Notes under the pieces: model-generated | Told to the model about the DNA's origin: nothing | What the model saw: the letters and a program-made list of their open reading frames with translations, nothing else | Databases searched by the model: none | NCBI GenBank assembly: GCA_039704465.1 | Contig: JASFAU010000008.1 | Coordinates: 310,001 to 374,000, forward strand | Direction: 5' to 3' | Length of the DNA: 64,000 bases | Origin: Plasmodiophora brassicae | Taxonomy: Eukaryota; Endomyxa; Phytomyxea; Plasmodiophorida; Plasmodiophoridae | Position numbers and translations under genes: made by a program | Shown here: positions 21,852-32,567 of the stretch, piece after piece | Position numbering within the stretch: position 1 is the stretch's first letter | Layout of the letters: every line of letters begins with the position of its first letter

Positions 21852-23227
21852 CTAGTTTCGTCCATTGGGGCTGGGCCTGTTAGATGAATCACCTTGCGGG
21901 ACGACAAGGGCGTAAACAGGATGGTGGCATCGGAAGACGCGTGTTCCGTCAACGGTTCGAACAACGATGCTGGGGATTTCGACCAGACCTTCACGAAGCG
22001 CGAGGAAATGCAAACACACAGTACGAGATCCACCCGGAGGGATAGTACCGAGCCGTGCAGACTTGTCCAAGTTCAGGATCGGTCTGAGACTATCGTCCCC
22101 AGTGACATTCCGATCCGATTCACTGACGACTTCAAGATCACCGGTCACGCTGCCGACGTTGACGACCGTGATGGATACAGAGAATGTGTCAAAGTTGGGG
22201 ATAGGTGGCGGGCAATCAATGACAAGACGCAGCGGAGTGTCCAAAGGTGCAGGAGACAGCATTTCGCATTGAAATACGAGCGGCTGTGCAAGGACGGCTG
22301 TCGTCATCGTCAGTGTTAACAATGGCGTCTCTTGAGCACTCGTGGTCAGCATAAACGAATGCGTTTCATGGGTGCCAACGGTGAGGGGAAGGCGCTCCTG
22401 CTCGATCAAAATGCTGCTAGCTGGTTCTGCAAACAGCAAATCGACGCGGGTCACGATGATCGATTCCCCTGGCATCCGGTTCCGTATGCGGACAGACCAG
22501 TACACGTCTTCGCCGACGAATGTTCTGTGCCAGCCAACCTGTAGGGGCTCCAGCACCTGGACGTTCAGGGATGCCCACAGCCTTTCGCAGGTTAGCCCTA
22601 TGGAGCAGTTACTGACCGGTGCCTGCAGAGAGCAACCCCAATTACCTTCTAGATGGCGTTCATGTCTGGAAAACGCCTCCATCGCCTTGTAGGCAGGCGA
22701 AGGATCGCGAAGCGCTGCCGAATCGTTCAGGTCGACCTCCAATAAGTAATCCAACGGTGACGGCTCGGCAACGCGAATATAGACGTCCAGGCGACGACTG
22801 CTCGTCTCGCCCACTGTCACGTCCACTCGAGCGCAAACGGATCCATCAGGTAATACGATGGGCACAGGCGTGTCGATTCTCTTTGGTGGTTCGTCCAGAG
22901 CGCTGTAGTACCGTCCGACAATAGGCGAAGGCGTCGCTGAACTATCCGGGACAATGTCGAAGGCAAGACGGGGCACAGTCGAGCTCGACCATCCACGTTC
23001 CTGGATCAGATCCTTCGACAGCCGAACGAATACGGCCACGACCTCGCCGTGGACGAGATACGAGCGGGAGCGCGCCGGGTCGTCGAGCATTTCAAGCACC
23101 GACTCGGGGGAGATGCCTGCAGACCGGCAGTCAGACGAATGGAAACAAGGTAGTACGCAAGGTACGAACTCGAGGGAGCCGGGTTCAACGGAATGACGAC
23201 AGATATTCTCGCATCGGCAACGTCCAT
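21852..23227 (-). CDS. TRAPPC14 (C7orf43)-like trafficking protein
   Basis: Long open frame of mostly beta-strand character with no signal or transmembrane segment. The N-terminal part has RSRSYLVHGEVVAVFVRL; the middle has YKAMEAFSRHERHLEG and the C-terminal half FDTFSVSITVVNVGSVTGDL then LHFLALREGLVEIPSI. The order and spacing resemble animal TRAPPC14/MAP11, where such Ig-like layers attach to the TRAPPII vesicle-tethering complex. Similarity is judged from memory of fold-level motifs, so it is tentative. The best start is the ATG at 23227 (MDVADARISVVIPLN), which needs a 20-nt gap at 23117-23136 to join frames. An alternative uninterrupted start is the ATG at 23276. Confidence 0.5.
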
Positions 23228-23276
23228 GACGAGTGTCTCCTGATAGTTCGTCGCTGTTCCGGCCAGATATCAGCAT

Positions 23277-23438
23277 TCAGTCCCTGTACAGGTAGCCAAC
23301 GACCTCACGTGGGAGTGGTGGGATCGCAATGGATTGGCGTTCGTTGCGGGACTTCCCTACAGCAGGTCGGGTTGTCGCGCGCGGGCCCACATCACCGCCG
23401 TCGTTCAACGACTTGTGACGCTGCCGTCCCGTCATCAT
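23277..23438 (-). CDS. Hypothetical 53-residue protein
   Basis: ATG at 23438 opens a basic, Gly/Arg-rich 53-residue frame ending EVVGYLYRD. It sits 50 bp upstream of, and on the same strand as, the TRAPPC14-like gene. It could equally be a leader exon or chance. No family recognised. Confidence 0.3.
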   Translation of the reverse strand: MMTGRQRHKSLNDGGDVGPRATTRPAVGKSRNERQSIAIPPLPREVVGYLYRD

Positions 23439-23721
23439 CGACGTACTGCCACCAGCGCGTCCCTGCGGGGAGACATCCACAGCCGGTCGAGCACGACGAC
23501 CAACGTCGGCCGATCAGCGTCGCGGCCGCGATACTTGATATAAAGCGGCTACCGGCTGCCACCGTGGCAACAACGACGGACGCGGTGTCAAAATTGTGAC
23601 GGCCGCGAAATGACCCAAACGTCCTGTTGCACCGATCGGCTGCCGGTTGCTATTTATTGACCATCAACGAACTGCGGGCGGTTGCAGCTGTTGCACTGCA
23701 GCTGCCCGTGAGGAGTTCGCC

Positions 23722-25039
23722 ATGGGGTTATCCGTGTCGCGCCGCGGGTCAGCTGCTGCGTCACGGTCGGGCACGTCGCGATCCGGCGCGCGAAGGGCAA
23801 TGCTGGATTTCCGCGGGCGGAAGGATGCCGGCATGGATGAGGTGCTGGACGCGGTCGACGATTCGGCGCCGGGCGTGACTGTGCTTCTCGGTTGGTGCCC
23901 GCGCCACCCGAGGATGTGGGTTGCGATTGATATCCGCGATAGGTGATATGGGCCTGACGTCGGAATCGATACGGGAACTGTGTGAGTTCATGAGGCGACG
24001 GCCGGACGCCATTTCGAGGCTGTCGCTGCACAGCAACGTTCTTCATGCAGCGGACGTTATCCGGTTATCCCATCATCTCCGGGGGCTTGTGTCACTTGAC
24101 CTGGACCGTGTACCAATGCGCATCCCGTCGTCGATGCTACATGTATTCTAACGTTCGTGCTCAGGTGTCACTCGGGGAAACGGGGCTCTCCGCGCTGGGT
24201 CGTGCCCTGCGTCAGGCAGCGAACCTGCGCAAGCTCACTCTAAACGACAATCGCGACTATCTCTCCAGGGCTACTTTCTGCACCTTCATTGATGGCGTTC
24301 GGCTGTCCGGCGTACGTTGGCAAATCCGTGTGTTGAGGCCCATTACGATGGCTTCTGATTGTATTACAGTTGACCTGTCTCGAGCTAAACGATAACTTGA
24401 TACCTGACGAGGAGATGTGCGAGATCGCACGACGTCTTAATGGCGCCTGCCTCGAAATGCTATCGTTGAGCGGCAACCGAATTAAAGCGAGCGGCACCCG
24501 CGCGCTTGCTCAGACGTTGTCGTCGGCGAGCTCCCGCATCCAATTCCTGGATCTGTCCAGGAATAGGATAACAGCAGATGGCGCTGCGGCCCTAGCCAGC
24601 ATGCTGGTGCAGAATTGCGTCCTCACTGAACTCGACGTCAATGCGAACCCCATAACGGATGTCGGATTGGAACGCGTAAGCCGGGGGGTTTTCCGTATCG
24701 CTGCACCTGGAGTGACTCTCTCAATTGGTACCAGATCAGTGAAGCTCTCGAGGCGAACAGCACCTTGACCATGCTGCGGCTGCCATTTGCTGAGGCTGGC
24801 AGTGCATCCGACACGTTATTCAAGCGCATACGGCATCTCCTCGACAGGTACGTGCTGCTCAGGCTGGGTTTGCAGTCAACCTGAATAGGGAGTTGCTACG
24901 AGATCTGGCACGCCTCTTACTCATCCGACATATATCGGCTGGGCAGATGCCTTTCGCCAAGGAGTTTACCAGACCCGTAGCAACAGCCCTGTTCATGGGG
25001 GCTGACGACCCCCTCCTGCTGCGTTACCTCTATCTCTGA
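23722..25039 (+). CDS. Leucine-rich-repeat protein with N-myristoylation-type start
   Basis: Multi-exon gene. The ATG at 23722 reads MGLSVSRR, fitting the N-myristoyltransferase pattern (Gly2, Ser6, basic following). The first intron (about 23896-23946) joins TVLL to GDMGLTSESIRELCEFM in phase. The rest is a run of ribonuclease-inhibitor-type LRRs: SRLSLHSNVLHAADVIRL, LEMLSLSGNRIKASGTRAL, IQFLDLSRNRITADGAAAL and LTELDVNANPITDVGL. The last exon, after an intron at about 24848-24883, ends LLRYLYL with the stop at 25037-25039. RNI-type LRR proteins bind partners; no enzymatic domain is seen. A myristoyl anchor would place it on a membrane face, which is inference from the motif only. Confidence 0.65.
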
Positions 25040-26013
25040 CTCCATGCCCGTTAGGAATCGCCAATTGGAACAAGCGCGTCAGATGCCAGGTCCCCGCCCC
25101 GCTGTTCCGGATCATTATCCGGACGACTCTGTTGCTGCAGGATAGGAGGTCGCACTGGCTGACCTGACGACCTTGCAATACACCTACTGTAACGTATGCT
25201 GGCAACTCAAGAGCCACTAACCGTATCCGGCTCCCAAACCGTGTTATGAGCAACCAAACCGCAGGCATTCTATCGTCTGTCCTTGTCAAGAGCCCGGCAA
25301 TCAAAGGTCGAATCTGGTGTCTGCAGGCTGCTGATTCGGACCAGGCGATGCTGTTCTCTTCGGGTAGATGTACTGGCATAGCCATGCCGAATCGTTTGGC
25401 GGTAAAAGCATAGCATCCAGTCAGTCGCCGGGCTGACTGGGGACAATTCTCGGCCTCGGAGCGCTTCATCAATCTGCACAGCCCAAATTGCGCACCTGTC
25501 GCTGAGAACGAACTCAATGAAGGCCAGCTATCGTACATGTGACGTGACGAAACCGACATCGCCATGAGGGCACACAGCAGGAAAGGGCGCCTCAGCGACC
25601 CGCCGGGATACCAGTTCTACAGAAAAATCGCTGCCGATGAACTGGGCCTTCCAGTATACCACTGTTCGCGGGGGACGAACTCCAGAAGGCGGTTACCATC
25701 GTGATCGGTATCGCTCCATGGACTCAATCGGCGCTTCACTGGAACTGACTGAGGCGCGGTCATTACCTACATGGTTCACTCGCCTCCAGCCGCCGAGGGT
25801 CCTGACTCCAGGTGCCCCCTAAATACGTCTGCTCCCAAACCCGTTAACCTTGCATTGCCCCCATGTTTGTGTACCGGCACTTACTTGGAGTTCGAGAACG
25901 TCCGCCTTTACTCCATGTTCGAGATCACGCCAAGCATCCGTGTTCGAGAACGGTCCAGCGCAGCCGCGTAAGGTAACCTGTGGGCGCGCTGCATCGTCAG
26001 ACACGTTCCTGTA
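25040..26013 (-). other. Possible minus-strand multi-exon gene, unassigned
   Basis: Minus-strand frames are open at 24993-25565 and 25819-25975 (the latter including VTLRGCAG and VKADVLEL). A textbook donor gtaagt and an acceptor tttag lie at 25818-25885, suggesting spliced exons. The fragments have beta-strand character but no motif I can name. The plus strand offers only short frames. A real gene is possible; its limits and product cannot be given. Confidence 0.3.
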
Positions 26014-28098
26014 ATGCAGTTGCAACAGCCACTCCTCAACACCCGCGATAACGCAACGAGTACGGTCACGATCGACAACGATGTCGTCGGTGACGAGCCC
26101 GACGTCAGTGACGACAGCGGGGATATCGAGCGCATGCTCTTGTCGGATGTCCCTCGTGAGATCCCGAAGACTGACACGGACTACGATGCCCGAACGGACG
26201 AAGCCGCTCGCGACCCATCATTCATTGTTCGCACGCTGAAACGCCCACTGACGATCCTGCTGATAACGTTCTTGTTGCTGGCGACCGTTTTGGTTTTCGC
26301 TGCGCCAGCGTTCTCGTTCTGGAGCAACCCCGCTTGGGTTTGGGCGTTACTGGCAGCAGGGCATGTCGTTCTGGCCATGCTCTGCATGCTCATCGAATAC
26401 GGAGTCGTCTTCGGTCTCAACCGTTTGGGATACCACGCCGGCGCCCCGTTCAAGTCGCTCCTTGGCACAGCCATCTTTGGTATGGAACGCTGCCCATGAC
26501 CCATTCGGCGGCATATTCAGTCAGTGTCCTAGTTCTCGTCATTCAGCTGGCCTGGAAACTGGCCCTCATGGTGTCCACAACCAAGGTCGGCGCCCTGGTC
26601 GACACAACGCTCCTCTGCATTCAGATCGTGGTGACGACCTTGATGGTGCGTCGCGCCCTTCATCAGTCCATCGTCTACGGCTGGCGGAAGCAGCGGTTCT
26701 CTGAACAAGCTTTAGCGATAGTTTCCCTCGGTCGCGTCCTCCAGCGAATGTGCTGCTCAGACGACAAAGACATTGATGTGGTGCGCAGCCAGTTGCCTCC
26801 TGTGGCGACCTTTGTCCAGCAATGGCAAAGTCTTCTTCGGCCGCTCACTCTGCCAATGCGTTACGTTCGCAGCAGCGATTCGAAGACGGCCGTATTCGAT
26901 CTGAACAGCGCAGCCGTGTTTACATCCCCGACTGACCAGCCTGAACTGGCCCGCGCCCTGTTTGATAACTTCGTACGCTCCACTGCCGTTGCGGCACCCC
27001 AGACTCCAAAGGGCGTTGCTGGCATCGCAGGATGGCAACGACTCTTCCGGGACAGGTATCGTGACGGGATCTGATCTGTCGGGGTAATTAATGACGGTCG
27101 CTCAGGAAACTGGCTCTGTCAGCGTTCGATGCCATGTTTGCCAAATACGTCCAGTTCGACAGGCGTCGCCCAATCACGTTCAGGCTATTTCGCGACGCGC
27201 TTGACAACTATATGCTTCGCCGGGACCAGCTTGTATCCAGTATAAGCACGTTCGACGATCTAACCCAGGTTCCGATCGTGCACCCTTGGTTCTGTATCCG
27301 ACTGATGGTCGCAGGTCATTGACGGTGTCGCGTCGTTCGCGTTCTGGCTGATAATGCTCTACATTGTCGTCACGCTGTACGGCGGCAGTGGCGGCGAGCT
27401 CCTGACGAGTCTGTCAGCGTTCCTGATTTCATTCGCGTTCGCGTTCGGGACCCCAATATCGCAAACGGTCGTATCGATCATGTATATCTTCATTCAGAAG
27501 GTACTTCCACGCCGTTTTCCAGAGCCAGTGACATGCGACGACTAATTGGATGCCAGCCGTTTGACGTTGGCGATCGTCTGCGGATCGACAAAGACGAATT
27601 CATCGTCCAGAAAATGAACCTGTTGACCACCACGCTGAGGAGCGATGATAACAGTCTCCGGGTTGTGGTCAACCAGCAGCTTGCCAACAGCCCGCTCACG
27701 AACCTGAGTCGAACGTCCTCAGCCATCGTCATCGTGAGCGTCCAGGTAGGCACTCTGCAGGTCGGCTGTGGTGTGCTCTTGTGAATGATTTCGGGGTCCA
27801 GGTGCCCATTGAAATGTCGGCAGCGGCGATGAGGGACTTCCGTACCCAGCTCTCCAACTTCCTCAGCATGAACGAAGACCAGTGGTTCCCAGTGCTGCAT
27901 ATCTTTGTCGTCGACTGCACTGGCGACAAAGGGCCCCTGTCCCTGACAGTGCGCGCTCAGCTTCGCCTCGGTTGGGACGACGCCCAGCAGGCCTTGCTTT
28001 GCCGATCGCGATTCGTCGATAGCATTCGGCGCGCTTTGCTGGCTAACACTGGCTCCAAAGTTGTTATCAATCCAGAGGACGAGGAGAAGGACGCTTGA
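26014..28098 (+). CDS. MscS-like mechanosensitive channel (copy 2)
   Basis: Six exons join in phase. The N-terminus is acidic (MQLQQPLLNTRDNA...), followed by transmembrane helices ILLITFLLLATVLVFA, WVWALLAAGHVVLAMLCML and VLVLVIQLAWKLALM. A central EF-hand-free linker carries FDAMFAKYVQFDRRRPIT. The pore exons (27318-27500) give FWLIMLYIVVTLYGG and SAFLISFAFAFGTPISQTVV. The beta domain starts PFDVGDRLRIDKDEFIVQKM, the classic MscS entry. The final exon (27801-28098) is the cytoplasmic vestibule ending INPEDEEKDA. Introns have good GT/AG ends (for example 27501-27556). The order is the same as plant and fungal MSL proteins. It is a paralogue of the minus-strand channel at 16.3-18.6 kb but clearly diverged. 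Role: tension-gated ion or osmolyte release, location unknown. Confidence 0.75.
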
Positions 28099-28965
28099 GG
28101 AAGCGTCGCATCATCAGCTCGCGATAAACGATGACACACGCGAACTGACACTGGACAAATATATGACCACGTTGAGCAATTTGATAGGTCCGCTCCCAAC
28201 CTCATTGCGAACCTAGTATAGTGGTCGTCCAGGTTCCGACACACTACGTTCCCGATCCTCCACCGCTGTAGCGGCTACTTTGTTTATACCAGCAGCACCG
28301 TGCCCCAACCCAAATGGTACTGACACACAGTGCTTGGTCACAAGAATAGCTGATGCTGGATTGCTGGTACCGATAGGGTGTGGCAAGTTGGGGAGGCGAT
28401 CCTCTGTTGAACGTACCTAGATGAATACAGTGCCCCGAGTGTGTTGTATTCGAGCGACCCGCTGAAGGCGTGGTCACTGCACCGCAGGACGATGCCCCTA
28501 GCCGGCCTCGTCTTCAACGGCAAACGAAACCCTTTCCTAAACTTTCGATGCCAGTTCCCGAGCACACAGAACGTGGTCGGCGACATGGATGCGTTGACAT
28601 AAGATCGAGAAATGCCCCAGGCCCGTTACAAACAGCTGATATGGACGTCCGCAACGACAGCCAGGTCGCCAGAGCGTGTTCGAAAGTCGTATGCTTCATC
28701 CAGCGTGTCAACAGCGAATAGCTGTTGTGAACTGCAGCGAGCAGATGACATCTTCTCCAGTGGTCGGCCTCCACATCAGCGCGACATCTCCGTCAAGATG
28801 CTGCCGGCGCCCATGGTATGTCCTTTGCGTGCGGCCATCTCTGTCGCCGCGTTGAAACACGCGTTCATACCAAGCGTTCGACCCAGGTCATTGGCCTGTT
28901 TCACTCTCATCGATCACTGCCCTGTTCGTAATATCGCATTCCGACGCATTACCAGACTGTATTGA
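28099..28965 (-). other. Possible minus-strand gene fragment, unassigned
   Basis: Minus-strand frames include QQLFAVDTLDEAYDF (about 28650-28720) and FRKGFRLPLKTRPARGIVLR (about 28480-28540), the latter ending at a gtacgt donor near 28421. They may be exons of one gene, but no family is recognised and stops interrupt the frames between them. Could also be a decayed gene. Confidence 0.25.
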
Positions 28966-28971
28966 CTGCGC

Positions 28972-29017
28972 TGCCATCTGGGCCAGAGGAGCAGCTGCTC
29001 CTCTGGCCCAGTTGGCA
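28972..29017. repeat. 46-nt palindrome (23-bp arms, no loop)
   Basis: The sequence reads the same on both strands apart from one mismatched pair. The central 34 nt (28978-29011) are perfect, built on GGCCAGAGGAGCAG and its complement. It could extrude as a cruciform or fold as a hairpin in RNA. It lies in a stretch with no confident gene. Confidence 0.85.
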
Positions 29018-29742
29018 ATACATTCTAGGGAAGTCCAACGTGTCAGCGTGGTCTACCCTTTGGATAGGAGCATATCCGCAGCGGTACGGCGCAATAGGGA
29101 ACCCGCGATGAGGCCCATGAGCACTCGCCGGCGTGGATCTCACAGAAGAACACACCTCAACAGGGTTCCGAACTGGAAACCCTTACGACACCGGCAACGG
29201 TATCATCTGGTAATCACTCATCAGTCGGAGAAGCGTGCTCGAGCCCGAGCAAGCAGGTTTGCGTTTATGAAAACTCAAGAACCTGAACCGTTTGGGCCCA
29301 TGGAATACTGAAGCCCCAACGCTTCTCTACATGGGGGAGGGGGACCTCGATGTCCTCCTCTGCGGATTGCCAGTCGCAAAGAGGGGGATGAGGACTGATA
29401 CTGGGTGCCATCGTCGTCGCCGCCGCGTCCCGATCGCCGCCCGCGCCCCACCAACAATCCTACCGTTTGCGGCGAGGTTGCTACAAGAACGTACGTCCGA
29501 ATGATCCGGCACCAACAGGATGACAGGCGATGGAACTCGTCCTAATTGCGCGCCATCCGGTTCTTAGCAGAGTACACGATGATGGATGAAGGCACCGCCC
29601 GAATTACCATGCCCTGCAACGAATCCCAATGCCGACCCTGCCTTCGCGTGTCGAGGTCTACCTACTTTGCTCTCCTCGGGAATCGGGACATGTACCATGG
29701 TCCAGGGTTGCATGCAACCAGAGTAGGGTTTGTGTATTTGGT
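29018..29742. other. No recognisable gene
   Basis: Short open frames occur on both strands (for example 29012-29311 plus, 29327-29515 minus) but none has family motifs, a signal peptide or convincing splice partners. Part of this stretch probably serves as the 3' flank of the DRC2 gene. Confidence 0.3.
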
Positions 29743-31194
29743 TTAGGAGGCAGCATGCGCGACGTAGAGGCGCGCGACGTTGGCGCCTTCGACGATGGGC
29801 GGCCGTCGGTACTGTCTCGGGGCGCGCGACACTTCGCGCACGTTGACGCGCCCGTTGACGATCAGCAGGGCGTTCTCGCCGTCGACGCTGTCGTCCCGCA
29901 CGCTGATGCCGTCCATGTACGCGGACAACAGCGCCTTGATCTGGGCGTTCTCCTTGCGTACCGCGTCGCGCTCGTCGCGTGCCCTCAGGACATCGAGACG
30001 CGCCTCGCTCAGCTTGCCGATGAACGCCGACATGGCCGATGACGGGTCCGCGATCGGTGCCCGGATCGATACGCCCGCCTTCTCTGTCCCCGTCTGCGCC
30101 TTGCTGATCAGGTCGGCGAGCTTCAGAATCCGTTGACAACTGTCCAGGTGCGTCTGCATCTCCCCGAACCGCGCCCGCGATCGTTTCGCCACCTCCTTCA
30201 GGTTGTTCGACTCCGACGACCGGACTCGGCGGATGCGCTCCTGGAGGTCCTGGTAATGCCCGTACAGGATATTCTTCTCATTGTGCATCGCTTGCAGGGC
30301 GGAACGTCCTTCGGTCGACCTTCTGCTCAGCTTCTTGCGGCACGCTTGGATCGCTGCCGTCGTCCGTTCGATCATCTCGACCTGCCGTTCGATCTGGACC
30401 GACATGGCCTTGTCGCTCGCCTTCAGGGCGTTGAACTCCCTGGTGCGCTCTTCCGTCGACTCCATGTACGTCTGGTGCGCATCGTCGAACTTGCCCTCGA
30501 GCTTCTCGATCGTCGCGTTCGTCGCCACTCGCAGCATGTGAATGGCCTCGAGACTTCGGTTCCGTTGCGCTTCCCGCTCGGTATCGAATCCCTGAATCTG
30601 GGCAGCGGATCGCGTCTGGTCCTCCGCCCAGATCTCGTCCATCGTCGCCTTCATGTGCGTCACGGCGGCCAGATGGTCGTCTTGGATGGCGGACGCCTCC
30701 GTGTCCATGTCGGCCCGGACGCGTTCGATAATGGCGTCCCAGGCATGCTTCTGCGTCAGGAGGCACGTGTCGAACAGGCTCAGGATCCGGTCGACCTGCT
30801 CCGAGGTCCCTGTTCTTGCCGAGCGCGTCTGCTCTTCGATGGCAGCGTAATCGCCCATCATCCTCCGATACTTCAAGCCCAGGATCTCGCCGGTCTGCAG
30901 GGCGTCGAAGAAGCGCACCTCCTTCTCGTCGCGGAGCTCACCGGCCACCAACGTTCTCATCAGCGATCGCCATCGCGCGGTAGCTCGTCGGTAGGAGACA
31001 TGCTCGCCTGCCTTACACTCGGCAGCGTTCACCAACAGCTTGTTCAGCTTGTCACTGAGGACGCGCTTGTCCTTGGCATACTGCTCCAGCTGGGTCAGGT
31101 TCTTGTTAACGGAAGTCACCGACTCCAGGATCGTCTTCGTTGCTATCCCGGCGCCTTTCAGCGGCTTGCCCAGCTGGGCACCACCGCGACCCAT
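29743..31194 (-). CDS. DRC2: DRC2 (CCDC65), nexin-dynein regulatory complex subunit
   Basis: Continuous 483-residue coiled-coil protein, nearly the length of animal DRC2. The ATG at 31194 (MGRGGAQLGKPLKG) is preferred over open frame further upstream. The helical body carries ARWRSLMRTLVAGELRDEK near the N-terminus and FDDAHQTYMESTEERTREF in the middle. The C-terminal signature IKALLSAYMDGISVRD and LLIVNGRVNV matches the KQYLDGISV...N.L.IVN element of CCDC65. DRC2 is a core subunit of the axonemal link that controls dynein. Its presence means the organism makes motile flagella at some stage. The plus-strand 411-codon frame here is its shadow. Confidence 0.85.
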   Translation of the reverse strand: MGRGGAQLGKPLKGAGIATKTILESVTSVNKNLTQLEQYAKDKRVLSDKLNKLLVNAAECKAGEHVSYRRATARWRSLMRTLVAGELRDEKEVRFFDALQTGEILGLKYRRMMGDYAAIEEQTRSARTGTSEQVDRILSLFDTCLLTQKHAWDAIIERVRADMDTEASAIQDDHLAAVTHMKATMDEIWAEDQTRSAAQIQGFDTEREAQRNRSLEAIHMLRVATNATIEKLEGKFDDAHQTYMESTEERTREFNALKASDKAMSVQIERQVEMIERTTAAIQACRKKLSRRSTEGRSALQAMHNEKNILYGHYQDLQERIRRVRSSESNNLKEVAKRSRARFGEMQTHLDSCQRILKLADLISKAQTGTEKAGVSIRAPIADPSSAMSAFIGKLSEARLDVLRARDERDAVRKENAQIKALLSAYMDGISVRDDSVDGENALLIVNGRVNVREVSRAPRQYRRPPIVEGANVARLYVAHAAS

Positions 31195-31439
31195 CTCCCA
31201 CCAACCACTTTCAAGCCTTGCCAAACGGTTGGACCCGATCGGGTACCTCGACGTATAACGGCAGAGCAGAGTCAGAGCGCCCATGTCCGCCGAGCGATCG
31301 AGAACTGTACGGCGCCTGCTAATCAATTCTATGACAATACCGCTGATGATGGAACGACTCGACAGTAGACTTGTTTAGAATTGAAGGGTGTTGATTAAAC
31401 ACCGTTGGGACTTGAACAACGCTAGTAATGGGAGACGAT

Positions 31440-31811
31440 TTAGGCGGACGACTGCGTGTACTTGGTGACCGCCTTGGTGCCTTCCGAGACGGCGTGCTTG
31501 GCGAGTTCACCGGGCAGGATCAGACGGACGGAGGTCTGGATCTCGCGCGACGACAGCGTCGACTTGGAGTTGTAGCGCGCAAGGCGCCCGGCCTCAAGCG
31601 CAATGCGCTCGAAGATGTCGTTGATGAACGAGTTCATGATGGACATGGCACGACGCGAGATACCCGTGTCAGGGTGGACCTGCTTCAGGACCTTGTAGAT
31701 GTACGTCGCGTACGACTCGACGCGCTTCTTGTGGCGCTTCGAGCCCTTGCTGGGCTGCTTCGCCGTCTTGCCGGCGGCCTTGGTCGCACTCGGGGCCTTC
31801 TTTGGCGGCAT
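31440..31811 (-). CDS. Histone H2B
   Basis: Intronless 123-residue protein. A lysine-rich tail ([19 protein letters not shown]) leads into the histone fold [40 protein letters not shown] and [20 protein letters not shown], ending [10 protein letters not shown]. The C-terminal lysine context AVTKYT, site of monoubiquitination in other eukaryotes, is intact. It packages DNA as a dimer with H2A. The absence of introns is usual for replication-type histone genes. No neighbouring H2A gene is seen. Confidence 0.97.
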   Translation of the reverse strand: MPPKKAPSATKAAGKTAKQPSKGSKRHKKRVESYATYIYKVLKQVHPDTGISRRAMSIMNSFINDIFERIALEAGRLARYNSKSTLSSREIQTSVRLILPGELAKHAVSEGTKAVTKYTQSSA

Positions 31812-32567
31812 GGTTCACTGGTCTGGCTTCGAACGTTGATGTCACACGACCACACACACAATACGGTTATGACGGCAACAGCGGCGCGGCTGAGCGCATC
31901 GATCACGGACATTCGACGCCGGGGCGGCGGACAGGGCTGCGCGACCCCCCTGGGCGCACCCCGGTCCCCGTGTCCGCGCGCCAAACCCGACCGCGCGCCT
32001 GGCTCCTGAAGGGCACAAACCGGCGCCGACCAACAGATTTCCAGGTAGGATCGCAGCGCGCCAAAATCCTTTCCACGGGCGGGACTGACTGACGTCTGAG
32101 ACTGAGCGTCAGTGCCCCAGAGCCGACGTCTTCCCCCTGAACACTACCCATGCCCTGGCAGTCGAGGTGACTACATAGCTGTGGGCGAACGTGGATCGTG
32201 AACTGTGACGCCCTGGGACCGTAGACATGGCAGGGCGCGAATGTACACCGAAACTTGAGTTGTGAACAGCGATGCCTCGCTGGCACCCCCAGAGCGAGAG
32301 CACAGAAACTTGTTATTAATGGACTTGCTTGACCAGGCGACTTCATAATACACGTGCGAACGCCCCAAGCACAACAATGTTGTCCTCCAGATGACGCGAT
32401 GATTAGCCAATACCATGCAGTAGGTGCACAGAGTGGGATGATGTCGCAGGGGCAAACGCCGCCAATATCAGGACAGTTTGCGCCTGCTGGTCGGTCGGAG
32501 TTTCGGCCCGGAATCGGACGAATGCAACAGTAATACAAAGTTGGATACGACTGGTGAACTGGCGCGA
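31812..32567. other. Intergenic between divergent H2B and alcohol dehydrogenase
   Basis: About 750 bp with only short, unsupported frames. It presumably holds both promoters. A short inverted match occurs near 32090-32112 (GGGACTGACTGACGTCTGAG ... CTGAGCGTCAGTGCCCC). No TATA box of clear form was seen. Confidence 0.4.

Noticed and set aside
30133..31368. 411-codon plus-strand open frame
   Set aside because: Complete shadow of DRC2. Composition is Leu/Arg/Val-rich with no domain, while the minus-strand frame has clear DRC2 motifs and the right length.
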